The notes below the pieces were generated by a model, which was not told the DNA's origin, did no database searches, and saw nothing but the letters and a program-made list of their open reading frames with translations. A stretch of DNA of 64,000 bases from Pseudomonas crudilactis (GTDB lineage Bacteria; Pseudomonadota; Gammaproteobacteria; Pseudomonadales; Pseudomonadaceae). The stretch covers positions 62,001 through 126,000 of the forward strand of contig NZ_WXVV01000002.1 of assembly GCF_013433315.1 (NCBI RefSeq). The letters are read 5' to 3'. Positions 56,040-64,000 of the stretch are shown here, one piece after another (the stretch's first letter is position 1; every line of letters starts with the position of its first letter). The position numbers and the translations under genes are program-made.

Positions 56040-57248
56040 ATGCAGCGGCTGTATCGGAAACGCATCGTTCTGGGCGTCGGCGGCGGTATCGCTGCCTACA
56101 AGAGCGCCGATCTGGTTCGTCGCCTGATCGACCAGGGCGCCGAAGTGCGCGTGGTCATGACCCATGGCGGCGCCGAGTTCATCACCCCGCTGACCATGCA
56201 GGCCTTGTCCGGGCACCCGGTGCACCTCGACTTGCTCGACCCGGCCGCAGAAGCCGCGATGGGCCACATCGAGCTGGCGAAATGGGCAGATCTGGTGCTG
56301 ATCGCCCCGGCCACCGCCGACCTGATCGCGCGTCTGGCGCAAGGCATTGCCAACGATTTGCTGACCACGCTGGTGCTGGCCACCGACGCTGTTGTCGCTG
56401 TCGCGCCGGCGATGAATCAGGCGATGTGGCGCGATCCGGCGACCCAGGCCAACCTGCAACTCCTGGAAAGCCGTGGCCTGAAGACCTTCGGCCCGGCGTC
56501 TGGCAGTCAGGCCTGCGGCGACGTTGGCATGGGCCGGATGATGGAAGCCACCGACCTCGCACAATGCGCGGCGGACTGCTTTCAGCGTCAAGCATTGACC
56601 GGCAAGCACGTGGTGATCACCGCCGGTCCGACCCAGGAAAACATCGACCCGGTGCGCTACATCACCAACCACAGCTCCGGCAAAATGGGCTTTGCCCTCG
56701 CTGAAGCTGCGGTTGAGGCCGGCGCCCGCGTGACCCTGATCAGCGGCCCGGTGCACCTGCCAACGCCAGATCGCGTCACGCGCATCGACGTAGTCAGTGC
56801 CCGCGACATGCTCGCGGCTTGCGAATCGGCGATCCCGTGCGACGTGTTCATCGCCTCGGCAGCCGTAGCGGACTACCGCCCGGAAGTCGTTGCCCCGCAG
56901 AAATTGAAGAAAGACCCTACGAGCGGCGACGGCTTCGTCCTGCAAATGGTGCGCAACCCGGACATCCTGGCCACCATCGCGACCCGTCCCGACCGTCCGT
57001 TCAGTGTCGGCTTCGCCGCCGAGACCGAACATCTGCTCGACTACGCTGCACGCAAGCTGAAGGACAAGAATCTCGATTTGATCGTCGCCAACGACGTCGC
57101 CAATCCGAGCATCGGTTTCAACAGCGAAGAAAACGCCTGCAGCGTGATTGACCGTGCGCTGCACGCCACGGTTTTCGCCCAGACCAGCAAGAGCAAGATC
57201 GCTCGCCAACTGGTCACTTTTATCGCCGAACGTCTGAACCAGGTTTAA
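56040..57248 (+). CDS. coaBC: bifunctional phosphopantothenoylcysteine decarboxylase/synthase
   Basis: 402 aa. The N-terminal flavoprotein decarboxylase (CoaC) begins [20 protein letters not shown] and has PAMNQAMW and [10 protein letters not shown]; the C-terminal synthase (CoaB) begins [20 protein letters not shown] and has [15 protein letters not shown] and KLKKD. Makes 4'-phosphopantetheine from phosphopantothenate, cysteine and CTP. Five bases before dut, as in nearly all proteobacteria. The frame opens 23 codons earlier without a ribosome site. Confidence 0.96.
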   Translation: MQRLYRKRIVLGVGGGIAAYKSADLVRRLIDQGAEVRVVMTHGGAEFITPLTMQALSGHPVHLDLLDPAAEAAMGHIELAKWADLVLIAPATADLIARLAQGIANDLLTTLVLATDAVVAVAPAMNQAMWRDPATQANLQLLESRGLKTFGPASGSQACGDVGMGRMMEATDLAQCAADCFQRQALTGKHVVITAGPTQENIDPVRYITNHSSGKMGFALAEAAVEAGARVTLISGPVHLPTPDRVTRIDVVSARDMLAACESAIPCDVFIASAAVADYRPEVVAPQKLKKDPTSGDGFVLQMVRNPDILATIATRPDRPFSVGFAAETEHLLDYAARKLKDKNLDLIVANDVANPSIGFNSEENACSVIDRALHATVFAQTSKSKIARQLVTFIAERLNQV

Positions 57249-57253
57249 TTTAC

Positions 57254-57709
57254 ATGCACGCTTTGCAAGCCAAGATCCTCGACCCACGCATCGGTACCGA
57301 ATTCCCGCTGCCGCAATACGCCACCCCGGGCTCCGCCGGCCTCGACCTGCGCGCCATGCTGGAACAGGACATCGTGATCAAACCGGGTGAAACCGTGCTG
57401 ATCCCCACCGGTCTGTCGGTCTACATCGGCGACCCGAACCTTGCCGCGCTGATCCTGCCACGCTCGGGCATGGGCCATAAGCACGGCATCGTGCTGGGCA
57501 ATCTCGTCGGTTTGATCGACTCCGATTACCAGGGCCCACTGATGGTGTCGTGCTGGAACCGTGGCCAGACCGATTTCACCATGACCGTCGGCGAACGCCT
57601 GGCGCAACTGGTGCTGGTACCGGTGGTGCAGGCGCACTTCGAAATGGTTGAAGAGTTCGTCGAAACCGAACGCGGCACCGGCGGCTTTGGCCACACCGGC
57701 ACCAAGTAA
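57254..57709 (+). CDS. dut: dUTP diphosphatase
   Basis: 151 aa trimeric dUTPase with its five motifs: [44 protein letters not shown] and the P-loop-like [13 protein letters not shown] at the C-terminus. Removes dUTP and supplies dUMP. Directly follows coaBC. The 250 bases after it hold a lone REP-like fragment (57726-57755) and the algC promoter. Confidence 0.96.
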   Translation: MHALQAKILDPRIGTEFPLPQYATPGSAGLDLRAMLEQDIVIKPGETVLIPTGLSVYIGDPNLAALILPRSGMGHKHGIVLGNLVGLIDSDYQGPLMVSCWNRGQTDFTMTVGERLAQLVLVPVVQAHFEMVEEFVETERGTGGFGHTGTK

Positions 57710-57957
57710 CCGCTGTCATCTCCTGCAGGAGCTGCCGCAGGCTGCTTCTACAGGGGAAAATTTCAGACAGATCAGCTGAAAGGTTTAACACCGTAAATCA
57801 AGGTTTTGCCGGCCCAGAGCCACGCCAGCCGAGGTGTCATGGCCCTTTCACACCACGAACTCTCTGTGAAAAACGCCGTCATACCCTTCAGTTTGAGCCT
57901 GCCGTCGAACGATTCGTCGGTCTGTCCCGCCCCTTTCTAGATGGAGCATTTGTGCAG

Positions 57958-59355
57958 ATGAGCACCCCAGCCAAGATTGCCCCGAAGCTGCCCGACAGCA
58001 TTTTCCGCGCCTATGACATTCGCGGCACCGTGCCGGAATTCCTCAATGCCGAGACCGCTTACTGGATCGGCCGTGCCATCGGTTCGCAGAGCCTGGCCCA
58101 AGGCGAGCCGAATGTGTCCGTCGGTCGCGACGGTCGCCTGTCCGGCCCGGAGCTGGTTGCAGAACTGATTCGCGGTATCGCCGAGAGCGGCTGCCACGTC
58201 AGCGATGTCGGCCTGGTGCCGACGCCGGCGCTGTACTACGCCGCCAACGTGCTGGCCGGTAAATCCGGCGTAATGCTCACCGGTAGCCACAACCCGTCGA
58301 ACTACAACGGTTTCAAGATCGTCATCGCCGGCGACACCCTCGCCAACGAACAGATTCAGGCCCTGCATGAACGCCTCAAGACCAACAACTTGAGCAGCGG
58401 CACGGGCAGTGTCACCCAGGTCGAAATCCTCGACCGCTACAACACCGAAATCGTCCAGGACATCAAACTGGCCCGACGCATGAAAGTCGTGGTTGACTGC
58501 GGCAATGGCGCGGCCGGCGTGATCGCCCCGCAATTGATCGAGGCGCTGAACTGCGAAGTCATCCCGCTGTTCTGCGAAGTCGACGGTAACTTCCCGAACC
58601 ACCACCCGGATCCGGGCAAGCCTGAAAACCTCGTTGACCTGATCGCCAAGGTCAAGGAAACCAACGCCGACATCGGTTTGGCCTTCGATGGCGACGGCGA
58701 CCGCGTCGGTGTGGTGACCAACACCGGCAGCATCGTCTACCCGGATCGTCTGCTGATGCTGTTTGCCCGTGACGTAGTCGCACGCAACCCGGACGCGGAA
58801 ATCATCTTCGACGTCAAATGCACCCGTCGTCTGGTGCCGCTGATCAAGGAATACGGTGGTCGGCCGCTAATGTGGAAGACGGGCCATTCGTTGATCAAAA
58901 AGAAAATGAAACAATCCGGCGCGCTGTTGGCCGGTGAAATGAGCGGGCACATCTTCTTCAAGGAGCGCTGGTTCGGTTTCGACGACGGCATCTACAGCGC
59001 CGCACGTCTGCTGGAGATCCTCAGCAAGGAAAAATCCACCGCGGAAGAGCTGTTTGCGACCTTCCCGAACGATATTTCTACGCCGGAAATCAATATCCAT
59101 GTGACCGAAGAGAGCAAATTCAGCATCATTGATGCACTGCACGACGCACAGTGGGGCGCAGGCGCTGACCTGACCACCATCGACGGCGTGCGAGTCGATT
59201 ACGCCAAAGGCTGGGGCCTGGTGCGCGCGTCCAACACCACTCCGGTGCTGGTGCTGCGCTTCGAGGCCGATGACGAGGCTGAACTACAGCGCATCAAGGA
59301 CGTGTTCCACGCCCAATTGAAACGCGTTGCCCCTGATCTCCAACTACCGTTCTGA
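57958..59355 (+). CDS. algC: phosphomannomutase/phosphoglucomutase
   Basis: 465 aa alpha-D-phosphohexomutase. Catalytic phospho-Ser S110 in MLTGSHNPSNYNGFK, Mg loop AFDGDGDRVGVV, sugar loop GEMSGHIFF and phosphate-binding RASNTTPVLVLRFE. It supplies mannose-1-P and glucose-1-P for alginate, LPS and rhamnolipid. A GTG two codons upstream (57952) lies 5 bases from GGAG and may be the true start. No long N-terminal extension. Confidence 0.95.
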   Translation: MSTPAKIAPKLPDSIFRAYDIRGTVPEFLNAETAYWIGRAIGSQSLAQGEPNVSVGRDGRLSGPELVAELIRGIAESGCHVSDVGLVPTPALYYAANVLAGKSGVMLTGSHNPSNYNGFKIVIAGDTLANEQIQALHERLKTNNLSSGTGSVTQVEILDRYNTEIVQDIKLARRMKVVVDCGNGAAGVIAPQLIEALNCEVIPLFCEVDGNFPNHHPDPGKPENLVDLIAKVKETNADIGLAFDGDGDRVGVVTNTGSIVYPDRLLMLFARDVVARNPDAEIIFDVKCTRRLVPLIKEYGGRPLMWKTGHSLIKKKMKQSGALLAGEMSGHIFFKERWFGFDDGIYSAARLLEILSKEKSTAEELFATFPNDISTPEINIHVTEESKFSIIDALHDAQWGAGADLTTIDGVRVDYAKGWGLVRASNTTPVLVLRFEADDEAELQRIKDVFHAQLKRVAPDLQLPF

Positions 59356-59372
59356 TCCACCCGGAGCCCTGA

Positions 59373-60278
<906 letters not shown>

Positions 60279-60292
60279 GCTTTAGCGCAAAC

Positions 60293-60334
60293 AAAAAGAC
60301 CCCGCTCAGCCTGGCTGAGCGGGGTCTTTTTTTT
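60293..60334 (+). terminator. terminator after argB
   Basis: AAAAAGACCCCGCTCAGC / GCTGAGCGGGGTCTTTTT, loop of 3, followed by further T residues. Confidence 0.95.
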
Positions 60335-60346
60335 GCACTGCAATCC

Positions 60347-60437
60347 CTGTGGGAGCGAGCTTGCTCGCGAAAGCGGTCTCTGCATCACATCAATATTGAA
60401 TGTGAAGGCCTCTTCGCGAGCAGGCTCGCTCCCACAG
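60347..60437. repeat. REP doublet (GTGGGAGCGAGCTTGCTCGCGA type)
   Basis: Inverted arms between the convergent argB and pyrE genes; right arm is the CCTGCTCGC variant. Confidence 0.9.
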
Positions 60438-60447
60438 TGCTCCGCCG

Positions 60448-61092
60448 CTAGACGCCGAACTGCGCGCGATAAGCTTCCACGGCTGGCAGGTGTTGCTTGA
60501 GCTGCGGATCATCGGCGAGGAATTCCAGCACCTGATTCAGCGACACAATGCTGATCACCGGGATGCCAAAGTCGCGCTCGACTTCCTGGATCGCCGACAA
60601 CTCGCCGTTGCCACGCTCCTGACGGTTCAGCGCGATCAGCACGCCCGCAGCTTTGGCGCCGTCCTGGGAAGCGATGATCTGCATCACTTCGCGGATTGCC
60701 GTACCAGCGGTGATCACGTCGTCGATGATCAACACGTCGCCAGTCAACGGAGCACCGACCAGACTACCGCCCTCGCCGTGGGCCTTGGCTTCCTTGCGGT
60801 TGAAGCACCACGGCAGATCGCGGTCGTGATGTTCGGCCAGCGCGACAGCAGTAGTCGCCGCCAACGGAATGCCTTTGTAGGCCGGGCCAAACAGAACGTC
60901 GAAGGGAATGCCGCTCTCGGCAATGGCTGCAGCGTAGAAACGCCCCAACTGCGCCAGGGCCGAACCCGAGTTGAACAGGCCGGCGTTGAAGAAGTAAGGA
61001 CTGGTGCGCCCGGACTTCAGGGTGAACTCACCGAAGCGCAAAACGCCGCGATCGATGGCAAAACGAATGAAATCGCGCTGATACGCTTGCAT
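60448..61092 (-). CDS. pyrE: orotate phosphoribosyltransferase
   Basis: 214 aa. Starts [33 protein letters not shown] orotate part; catalytic loop [18 protein letters not shown] loop [16 protein letters not shown]. Forms OMP from orotate and PRPP in pyrimidine synthesis. ATG 61092 selected over a start 7 codons upstream. Divergent from crc. Confidence 0.96.
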   Translation of the reverse strand: MQAYQRDFIRFAIDRGVLRFGEFTLKSGRTSPYFFNAGLFNSGSALAQLGRFYAAAIAESGIPFDVLFGPAYKGIPLAATTAVALAEHHDRDLPWCFNRKEAKAHGEGGSLVGAPLTGDVLIIDDVITAGTAIREVMQIIASQDGAKAAGVLIALNRQERGNGELSAIQEVERDFGIPVISIVSLNQVLEFLADDPQLKQHLPAVEAYRAQFGV

Positions 61093-61119
61093 GAAAAAAA
61101 CCCCAAATACCACGGATTT

Positions 61120-61151
61120 AGCTAATTAGCTTGACGCCGTGTATCATACAC
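61120..61151. promoter_or_regulatory. two palindromes in the pyrE-crc divergent region
   Basis: AGCTAATTAGCT (61120-61131) and GTGTATCATACAC (61139-61151), both perfect, in a gap of only 82 bases. They overlap where the two promoters must be (TATCAT/TATGAT as -10 candidates), and may simply reflect back-to-back -10 boxes. Confidence 0.45.
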
Positions 61152-61174
61152 GCACGCGATTTTTGGGGCCATTT

Positions 61175-61954
61175 ATGCGGATCATCAGTGTGAACGTCAA
61201 TGGTATTCAGGCGGCAGTCGAGCGTGGTTTGCTCAGTTGGCTGCAAGCACAGAATGCCGACGTCATCTGCCTGCAGGACACCCGTGCCTCCGCCTTTGAA
61301 CTGGATGACCCAGCCTTCCAACTGGATGGCTACTTCCTTTATGCCTGCGATGCTGAAGTCCCTGCCCAAGGCGGCGTGGCTTTGTATTCGCGGTTGCAAC
61401 CGAAGGCTGTCATCAGCGGTCTCGGTTTCGAGACGGCCGACCGCTACGGGCGCTACCTGCAAGCAGATTTCGACAAAGTCAGTATTGCCACCTTGCTGCT
61501 CCCTTCGGGGATGAACGGCGATGAGGACTTGAACCAGAAGTTCAAGCTCATGGACGACTTCGGCAAGTACCTGGACAAACAGCGACGCAAACGTCGCGAG
61601 TACATTTATTGTGGCTCGCTGTACGTGGCGCAGCAGAAGCTCGACATCAAGAACTGGCGCGACAGCCAGCAATCCCCGGGCTTCCTGGCGCCAGAACGCG
61701 CCTGGATGGACGAGATTGTCGGCAACATGGGCTATGTCGATGCCCTGCGCGAAGTCAGCCGTGAAGGCGACCAGTACAGCTGGTGGCCGGATAACGAACA
61801 GGCCGAGATGCTCAATCTGGGCTGGCGCTTCGACTATCAGATCCTGACCCCAGGGCTGCGGCGCTTCGTGCGCAGCGCACGCCTGCCGCGTCAGCCACGG
61901 TTCTCGCAACACGCGCCGCTGATCGTCGACTACGATTGGACGCTGACCATCTAA
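61175..61954 (+). CDS. crc: Crc, catabolite repression control protein
   Basis: 259 aa, exonuclease III/endonuclease-exonuclease-phosphatase fold. Begins MRIISVNVNGIQAAVERGLL; DVICLQDTRASAF stands where true ExoIII has the catalytic Glu (QET), and the end LPRQPRFSQHAPLIVDYDW keeps the fold. Crc has lost nuclease function and acts with Hfq on A-rich mRNA sites to repress catabolic genes; the CrcZ/CrcY RNAs relieve it. Location beside pyrE is invariant in Pseudomonas. ATG 61175 gives the family start. Confidence 0.96.
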   Translation: MRIISVNVNGIQAAVERGLLSWLQAQNADVICLQDTRASAFELDDPAFQLDGYFLYACDAEVPAQGGVALYSRLQPKAVISGLGFETADRYGRYLQADFDKVSIATLLLPSGMNGDEDLNQKFKLMDDFGKYLDKQRRKRREYIYCGSLYVAQQKLDIKNWRDSQQSPGFLAPERAWMDEIVGNMGYVDALREVSREGDQYSWWPDNEQAEMLNLGWRFDYQILTPGLRRFVRSARLPRQPRFSQHAPLIVDYDWTLTI

Positions 61955-61971
61955 GCGTTGGTTCGAAGTTG

Positions 61972-62008
61972 AAAAAATGCCCGTATCGCAAGATACGGGC
62001 ATTTTTTT
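61972..62008. terminator. terminator between crc and gltS
   Basis: AAAAAATGCCCGTATC / GATACGGGCATTTTTTT, T-tails on both strands; serves crc (plus) and gltS (minus). Confidence 0.93.
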
Positions 62009-62029
62009 GCGCATCCGTTCGAGTCAGGT

Positions 62030-63238
62030 TCAAACAGCGGCGAAGAACGGCAAGGCCAGGTAGAGCTTGATCACGATGACATTAATAATGTCGATGAAGA
62101 ACGCGCCAACCATCGGCACCACCAGAAACGCGATCTGCGAGGGACCGTAGCGCTGCGTGACCGCTTGCATATTGGCAATCGCGGTCGGCGTGGCGCCCAG
62201 GCCAAAACCGCAATGCCCCGCCGCCAACACTGCCGCATCGTAATTGCGGCCCATCACCCGGAACGTCACGAAGATCGCGAACAGCGCCATGACCAGCGCC
62301 TGCACCGCCAGGATGATGAAAATCGGCAACGCCAGTGCAGCCAGATCCCACAACTTGAGCGACATCAGGGCGATCGCCAGAAACAGCGACAGGCTGACAT
62401 TGCCCAGTACCGAGACTTCACGCTCAAACACCTGATACAAGCCCAGCGCTGAAAGACCATTGCGCAGCACCACGCCTACAAACAGCACACAAACGAACGT
62501 CGGCAATTCGAGCGCAGTCCCTTGCAGCCAACCATTGATCAGGTTACCGGCCAACAGGCTGATGGCGATCAGTGCCAGGGTCTCGATAAACGAGAAGGGC
62601 GTGATTGAGCGCTCCTTGTTCGGCTGTTCAAAACCCTTTGGCAGTCGCGGCGCTTCCTGCTGATTGCAGCCAGGGACCTCCACACGCTTGATGAGCAGGC
62701 GCGCAACCGGTCCACCAATCAGGCCGCCCAGCACCAGACCAAACGTCGCGGAGGCTATTGCCAGCTCGGAAGCGGAGGCCAGACCGTACTTCTCGCTAAA
62801 TACCGTACCCCACGCAGCACCCGTGCCATGGCCGCCCGCCAAGGTAATGGATCCTGTCAGCAGCCCCATCAACGGGTCGAGCCCGAGTATTTTTGCCAGC
62901 CCGATCCCCATCGCATTCTGCACCACCAACAGCCCAGTGACCGCCAGCAGAAATATCCCGACGATCCGGCCACCTTTCTTCAGACTGGCAAAGTCTGCGC
63001 TCAGACCGATGGTGGCAAAAAAGGCCAGCATCAGCGGTGTCTGCAGAGAAGTATCAAAACGAACTTCAATATCGAATGTTCGCAGCAGCAATAAAGTCAG
63101 GGCAACTACCAGGCCGCCCGCTACAGGCTCAGGAATATTATAACTGCGCATGAAACCAACACGCCTGACTAGCCCGCGCCCTAGTAGAAGCACTAGAGAA
63201 GCGGCCACAAGTGTTCCGTAAAAATCGAGCTGAATCAT
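62030..63238 (-). CDS. gltS: sodium/glutamate symporter GltS
   Basis: 402 aa with 10 or more membrane helices in two inverted halves. First half SYNIPEPVAGGLVVALTLLL; re-entrant loop GSITLAGGHGTGAAWGTVFS; second half AGHCGFGLGATPTAIANMQA. Na+-coupled glutamate uptake across the inner membrane. Single gene preceded by an AT-rich leader. Confidence 0.95.
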   Translation of the reverse strand: MIQLDFYGTLVAASLVLLLGRGLVRRVGFMRSYNIPEPVAGGLVVALTLLLLRTFDIEVRFDTSLQTPLMLAFFATIGLSADFASLKKGGRIVGIFLLAVTGLLVVQNAMGIGLAKILGLDPLMGLLTGSITLAGGHGTGAAWGTVFSEKYGLASASELAIASATFGLVLGGLIGGPVARLLIKRVEVPGCNQQEAPRLPKGFEQPNKERSITPFSFIETLALIAISLLAGNLINGWLQGTALELPTFVCVLFVGVVLRNGLSALGLYQVFEREVSVLGNVSLSLFLAIALMSLKLWDLAALALPIFIILAVQALVMALFAIFVTFRVMGRNYDAAVLAAGHCGFGLGATPTAIANMQAVTQRYGPSQIAFLVVPMVGAFFIDIINVIVIKLYLALPFFAAV

Positions 63239-63557
63239 TGGAATTATTCTTGATTATATATTCAGAGGCGAACTTTTTACCTGTGCTCGCCTCATGAACC
63301 GGCTGATTGTCTCAACACTGATTACTGTGGAATTCAAGAGCCTTCGATGGCTTGAATATATCTTAATATTTCAGGAGAAATATTAGCCCGGCAACTTTAA
63401 CAATCGCCATCTGTGATTCCAAGGATATGAACCAGAACCAAGGCACTACAGTTGTGACCAAAAGTGTAATTACGCCATTGATATAAAATATTACTTGCCA
63501 CTCATCGCAACAAGATTATTCCTACACACCAAAGAGATTACTTTAGTTGCGCAAATA
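63239..63557. other. AT-rich intergenic region upstream of gltS
   Basis: About 320 bases clearly more AT-rich than the rest of the window, between gltS (its 5' side) and the DUF4870 terminator. No open frame with a ribosome site, no REP and no convincing promoter pair; several ATATT-rich runs (63355-63385, 63480-63492). It must carry the gltS promoter. Confidence 0.6.
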
Positions 63558-63587
63558 AAAATGCCCTGACATGTCAGGGCATTTTTA
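63558..63587 (-). terminator. terminator of the DUF4870 gene
   Basis: A perfect 30-base palindrome: AAAAATGCCCTGACA and its complement. On the minus strand it begins 14 bases past the stop and ends in T5. Confidence 0.9.
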
Positions 63588-63601
63588 AACTGGGCGAGCT
63601 T

Positions 63602-63970
63602 TTATTTGATCAACCGCCAGGTAAACGGATATCGGTACGGGAAGCCTTCATTAGCCTTCACCCCCGCAATGATCGTCAAAACCAGTGCGCCGATAGCCAG
63701 TATTCCCAGCAGAAAGAACCCGATGATCAGCACCATCAGCAGGAAGCAGATCAACGATGCGATGGCGACGGTGATCTGAAAATTCAGCGCCTCTTTACCT
63801 TGAGCATCGATGAACGGGTCCGTTTCGCGCTTCATCTGCCAGAGGATCAACGGTCCGATCAGATTGCCGAACGGAATCCAGATCCCCAGCAAGGCGGACA
63901 AGTGACAAAACATCGCCCATTGGCGAACCTCCTGGCTCGGTTTGGGCAGCAGCTCTTGCTCGTCACTCAT
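63602..63970 (-). CDS. DUF4870 small membrane protein
   Basis: 122 aa. N-terminal PSQEVRQWAMFCHLSALLGI with the typical W.M.HLSAL..., then three to four hydrophobic helices (IPFGNLIGPLILW; TVAIASLICFLLMVLIIGFF; LGILAIGALVLTIIAGV) and the conserved end ANEGFPYRYPFTWRLIK. Inner-membrane protein of unknown role. The ATG lies 31 bases from the window edge, with AAGGAGG 6 bases before it. Confidence 0.9.
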   Translation of the reverse strand: MSDEQELLPKPSQEVRQWAMFCHLSALLGIWIPFGNLIGPLILWQMKRETDPFIDAQGKEALNFQITVAIASLICFLLMVLIIGFFLLGILAIGALVLTIIAGVKANEGFPYRYPFTWRLIK

Positions 63971-64000
63971 CGCGTCCTCCTTGCGGTTATCAACCTGCTC

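Noticed and set aside
57839..57940. 33-codon frame before algC with GAGG near its ATG
   Set aside because: Spacing is only 4 bases and the peptide has no hydrophobic, basic or leader-like character; it ends 17 bases before the algC ATG, but nothing else supports it.

Overview
The window is a chromosomal segment of a Pseudomonas, most likely of the P. fluorescens group. The evidence is the gene order (algR | argH ... cyaA-rnk-cyaY-lptM-lysA-dapF-DUF484-xerC-HAD ... sutA, amtB-glnK, ubiK, comM ... rep-xpt ... pauR-dadX-ridA-dadA | dadR ... rpmG-rpmB ... radC-coaBC-dut-algC-argB ... pyrE | crc, gltS), which is the conserved Pseudomonas order as I remember it. High-GC codon use and many fluorescens-type REP hairpins (GTGGGAGCGAGC / TGTAGGAGTGAGC / GTAGGAGCTGCCG) between genes agree with this. 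No rRNA, tRNA, insertion sequence, prophage or CRISPR array was seen.

Layout. 1-13.8 kb is housekeeping: arginine biosynthesis, class I adenylate cyclase, frataxin, lysine/peptidoglycan precursor synthesis and XerC, in the same lptM-dapF-DUF484-xerC-HAD series as enterics. 13.9-16.4 kb is nitrogen sensing (glnK-amtB, with a candidate sigma-54 promoter and NtrC site) and ubiK. 16.4-17.3 kb has no annotated-size gene, but it holds a candidate type I toxin-antitoxin locus: a 33-residue amphipathic peptide gene on the minus strand with its Shine-Dalgarno in a hairpin, and a divergent short RNA whose 5' end can pair over 21 nt with the peptide mRNA leader. A second possible small RNA lies beside it.

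18.9-25.4 kb, between comM and a chemoreceptor, is an accessory six-gene operon. Five of its genes match, family by family, the Campylobacter jejuni O-methyl phosphoramidate pathway: glutamine kinase (Cj1418 type), CTP:phosphoglutamine cytidylyltransferase (Cj1416 type), gamma-glutamyl-CDP-amidate hydrolase (Cj1417 type), CDP-amidate kinase (Cj1415 type, CysC-like) and a SAM methyltransferase (Cj1419/Cj1420 type). The sixth, first in the operon, looks like a GT-B/CDP-glycerol-phosphotransferase-type protein and is the natural candidate for the transferase. No capsule export genes are adjacent.

25.4-38.5 kb carries a dCache chemoreceptor, a LysR regulator, a MATE exporter, a GSDEF-EAL protein, rep, xpt, a free-standing PheRS-like protein with a fused FDX-ACB domain (mitochondrial architecture) and a CoA-transferase. 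38.5-52.2 kb is polyamine and D-alanine catabolism (pauR, dadX-ridA-dadA, dadR, a pauB-type oxidase, a pauC/kauB-type aldehyde dehydrogenase), with a MocR regulator facing a DUF1127 gene, a phospholipase D-like lipoprotein and an MFS transporter. 52.4-64 kb returns to core genes: ribosomal proteins L33/L28, an orphan peptide-binding protein, radC, coaBC, dut, algC, argB, pyrE, crc and gltS.

All calls are from reading the sequence; no database search was run.
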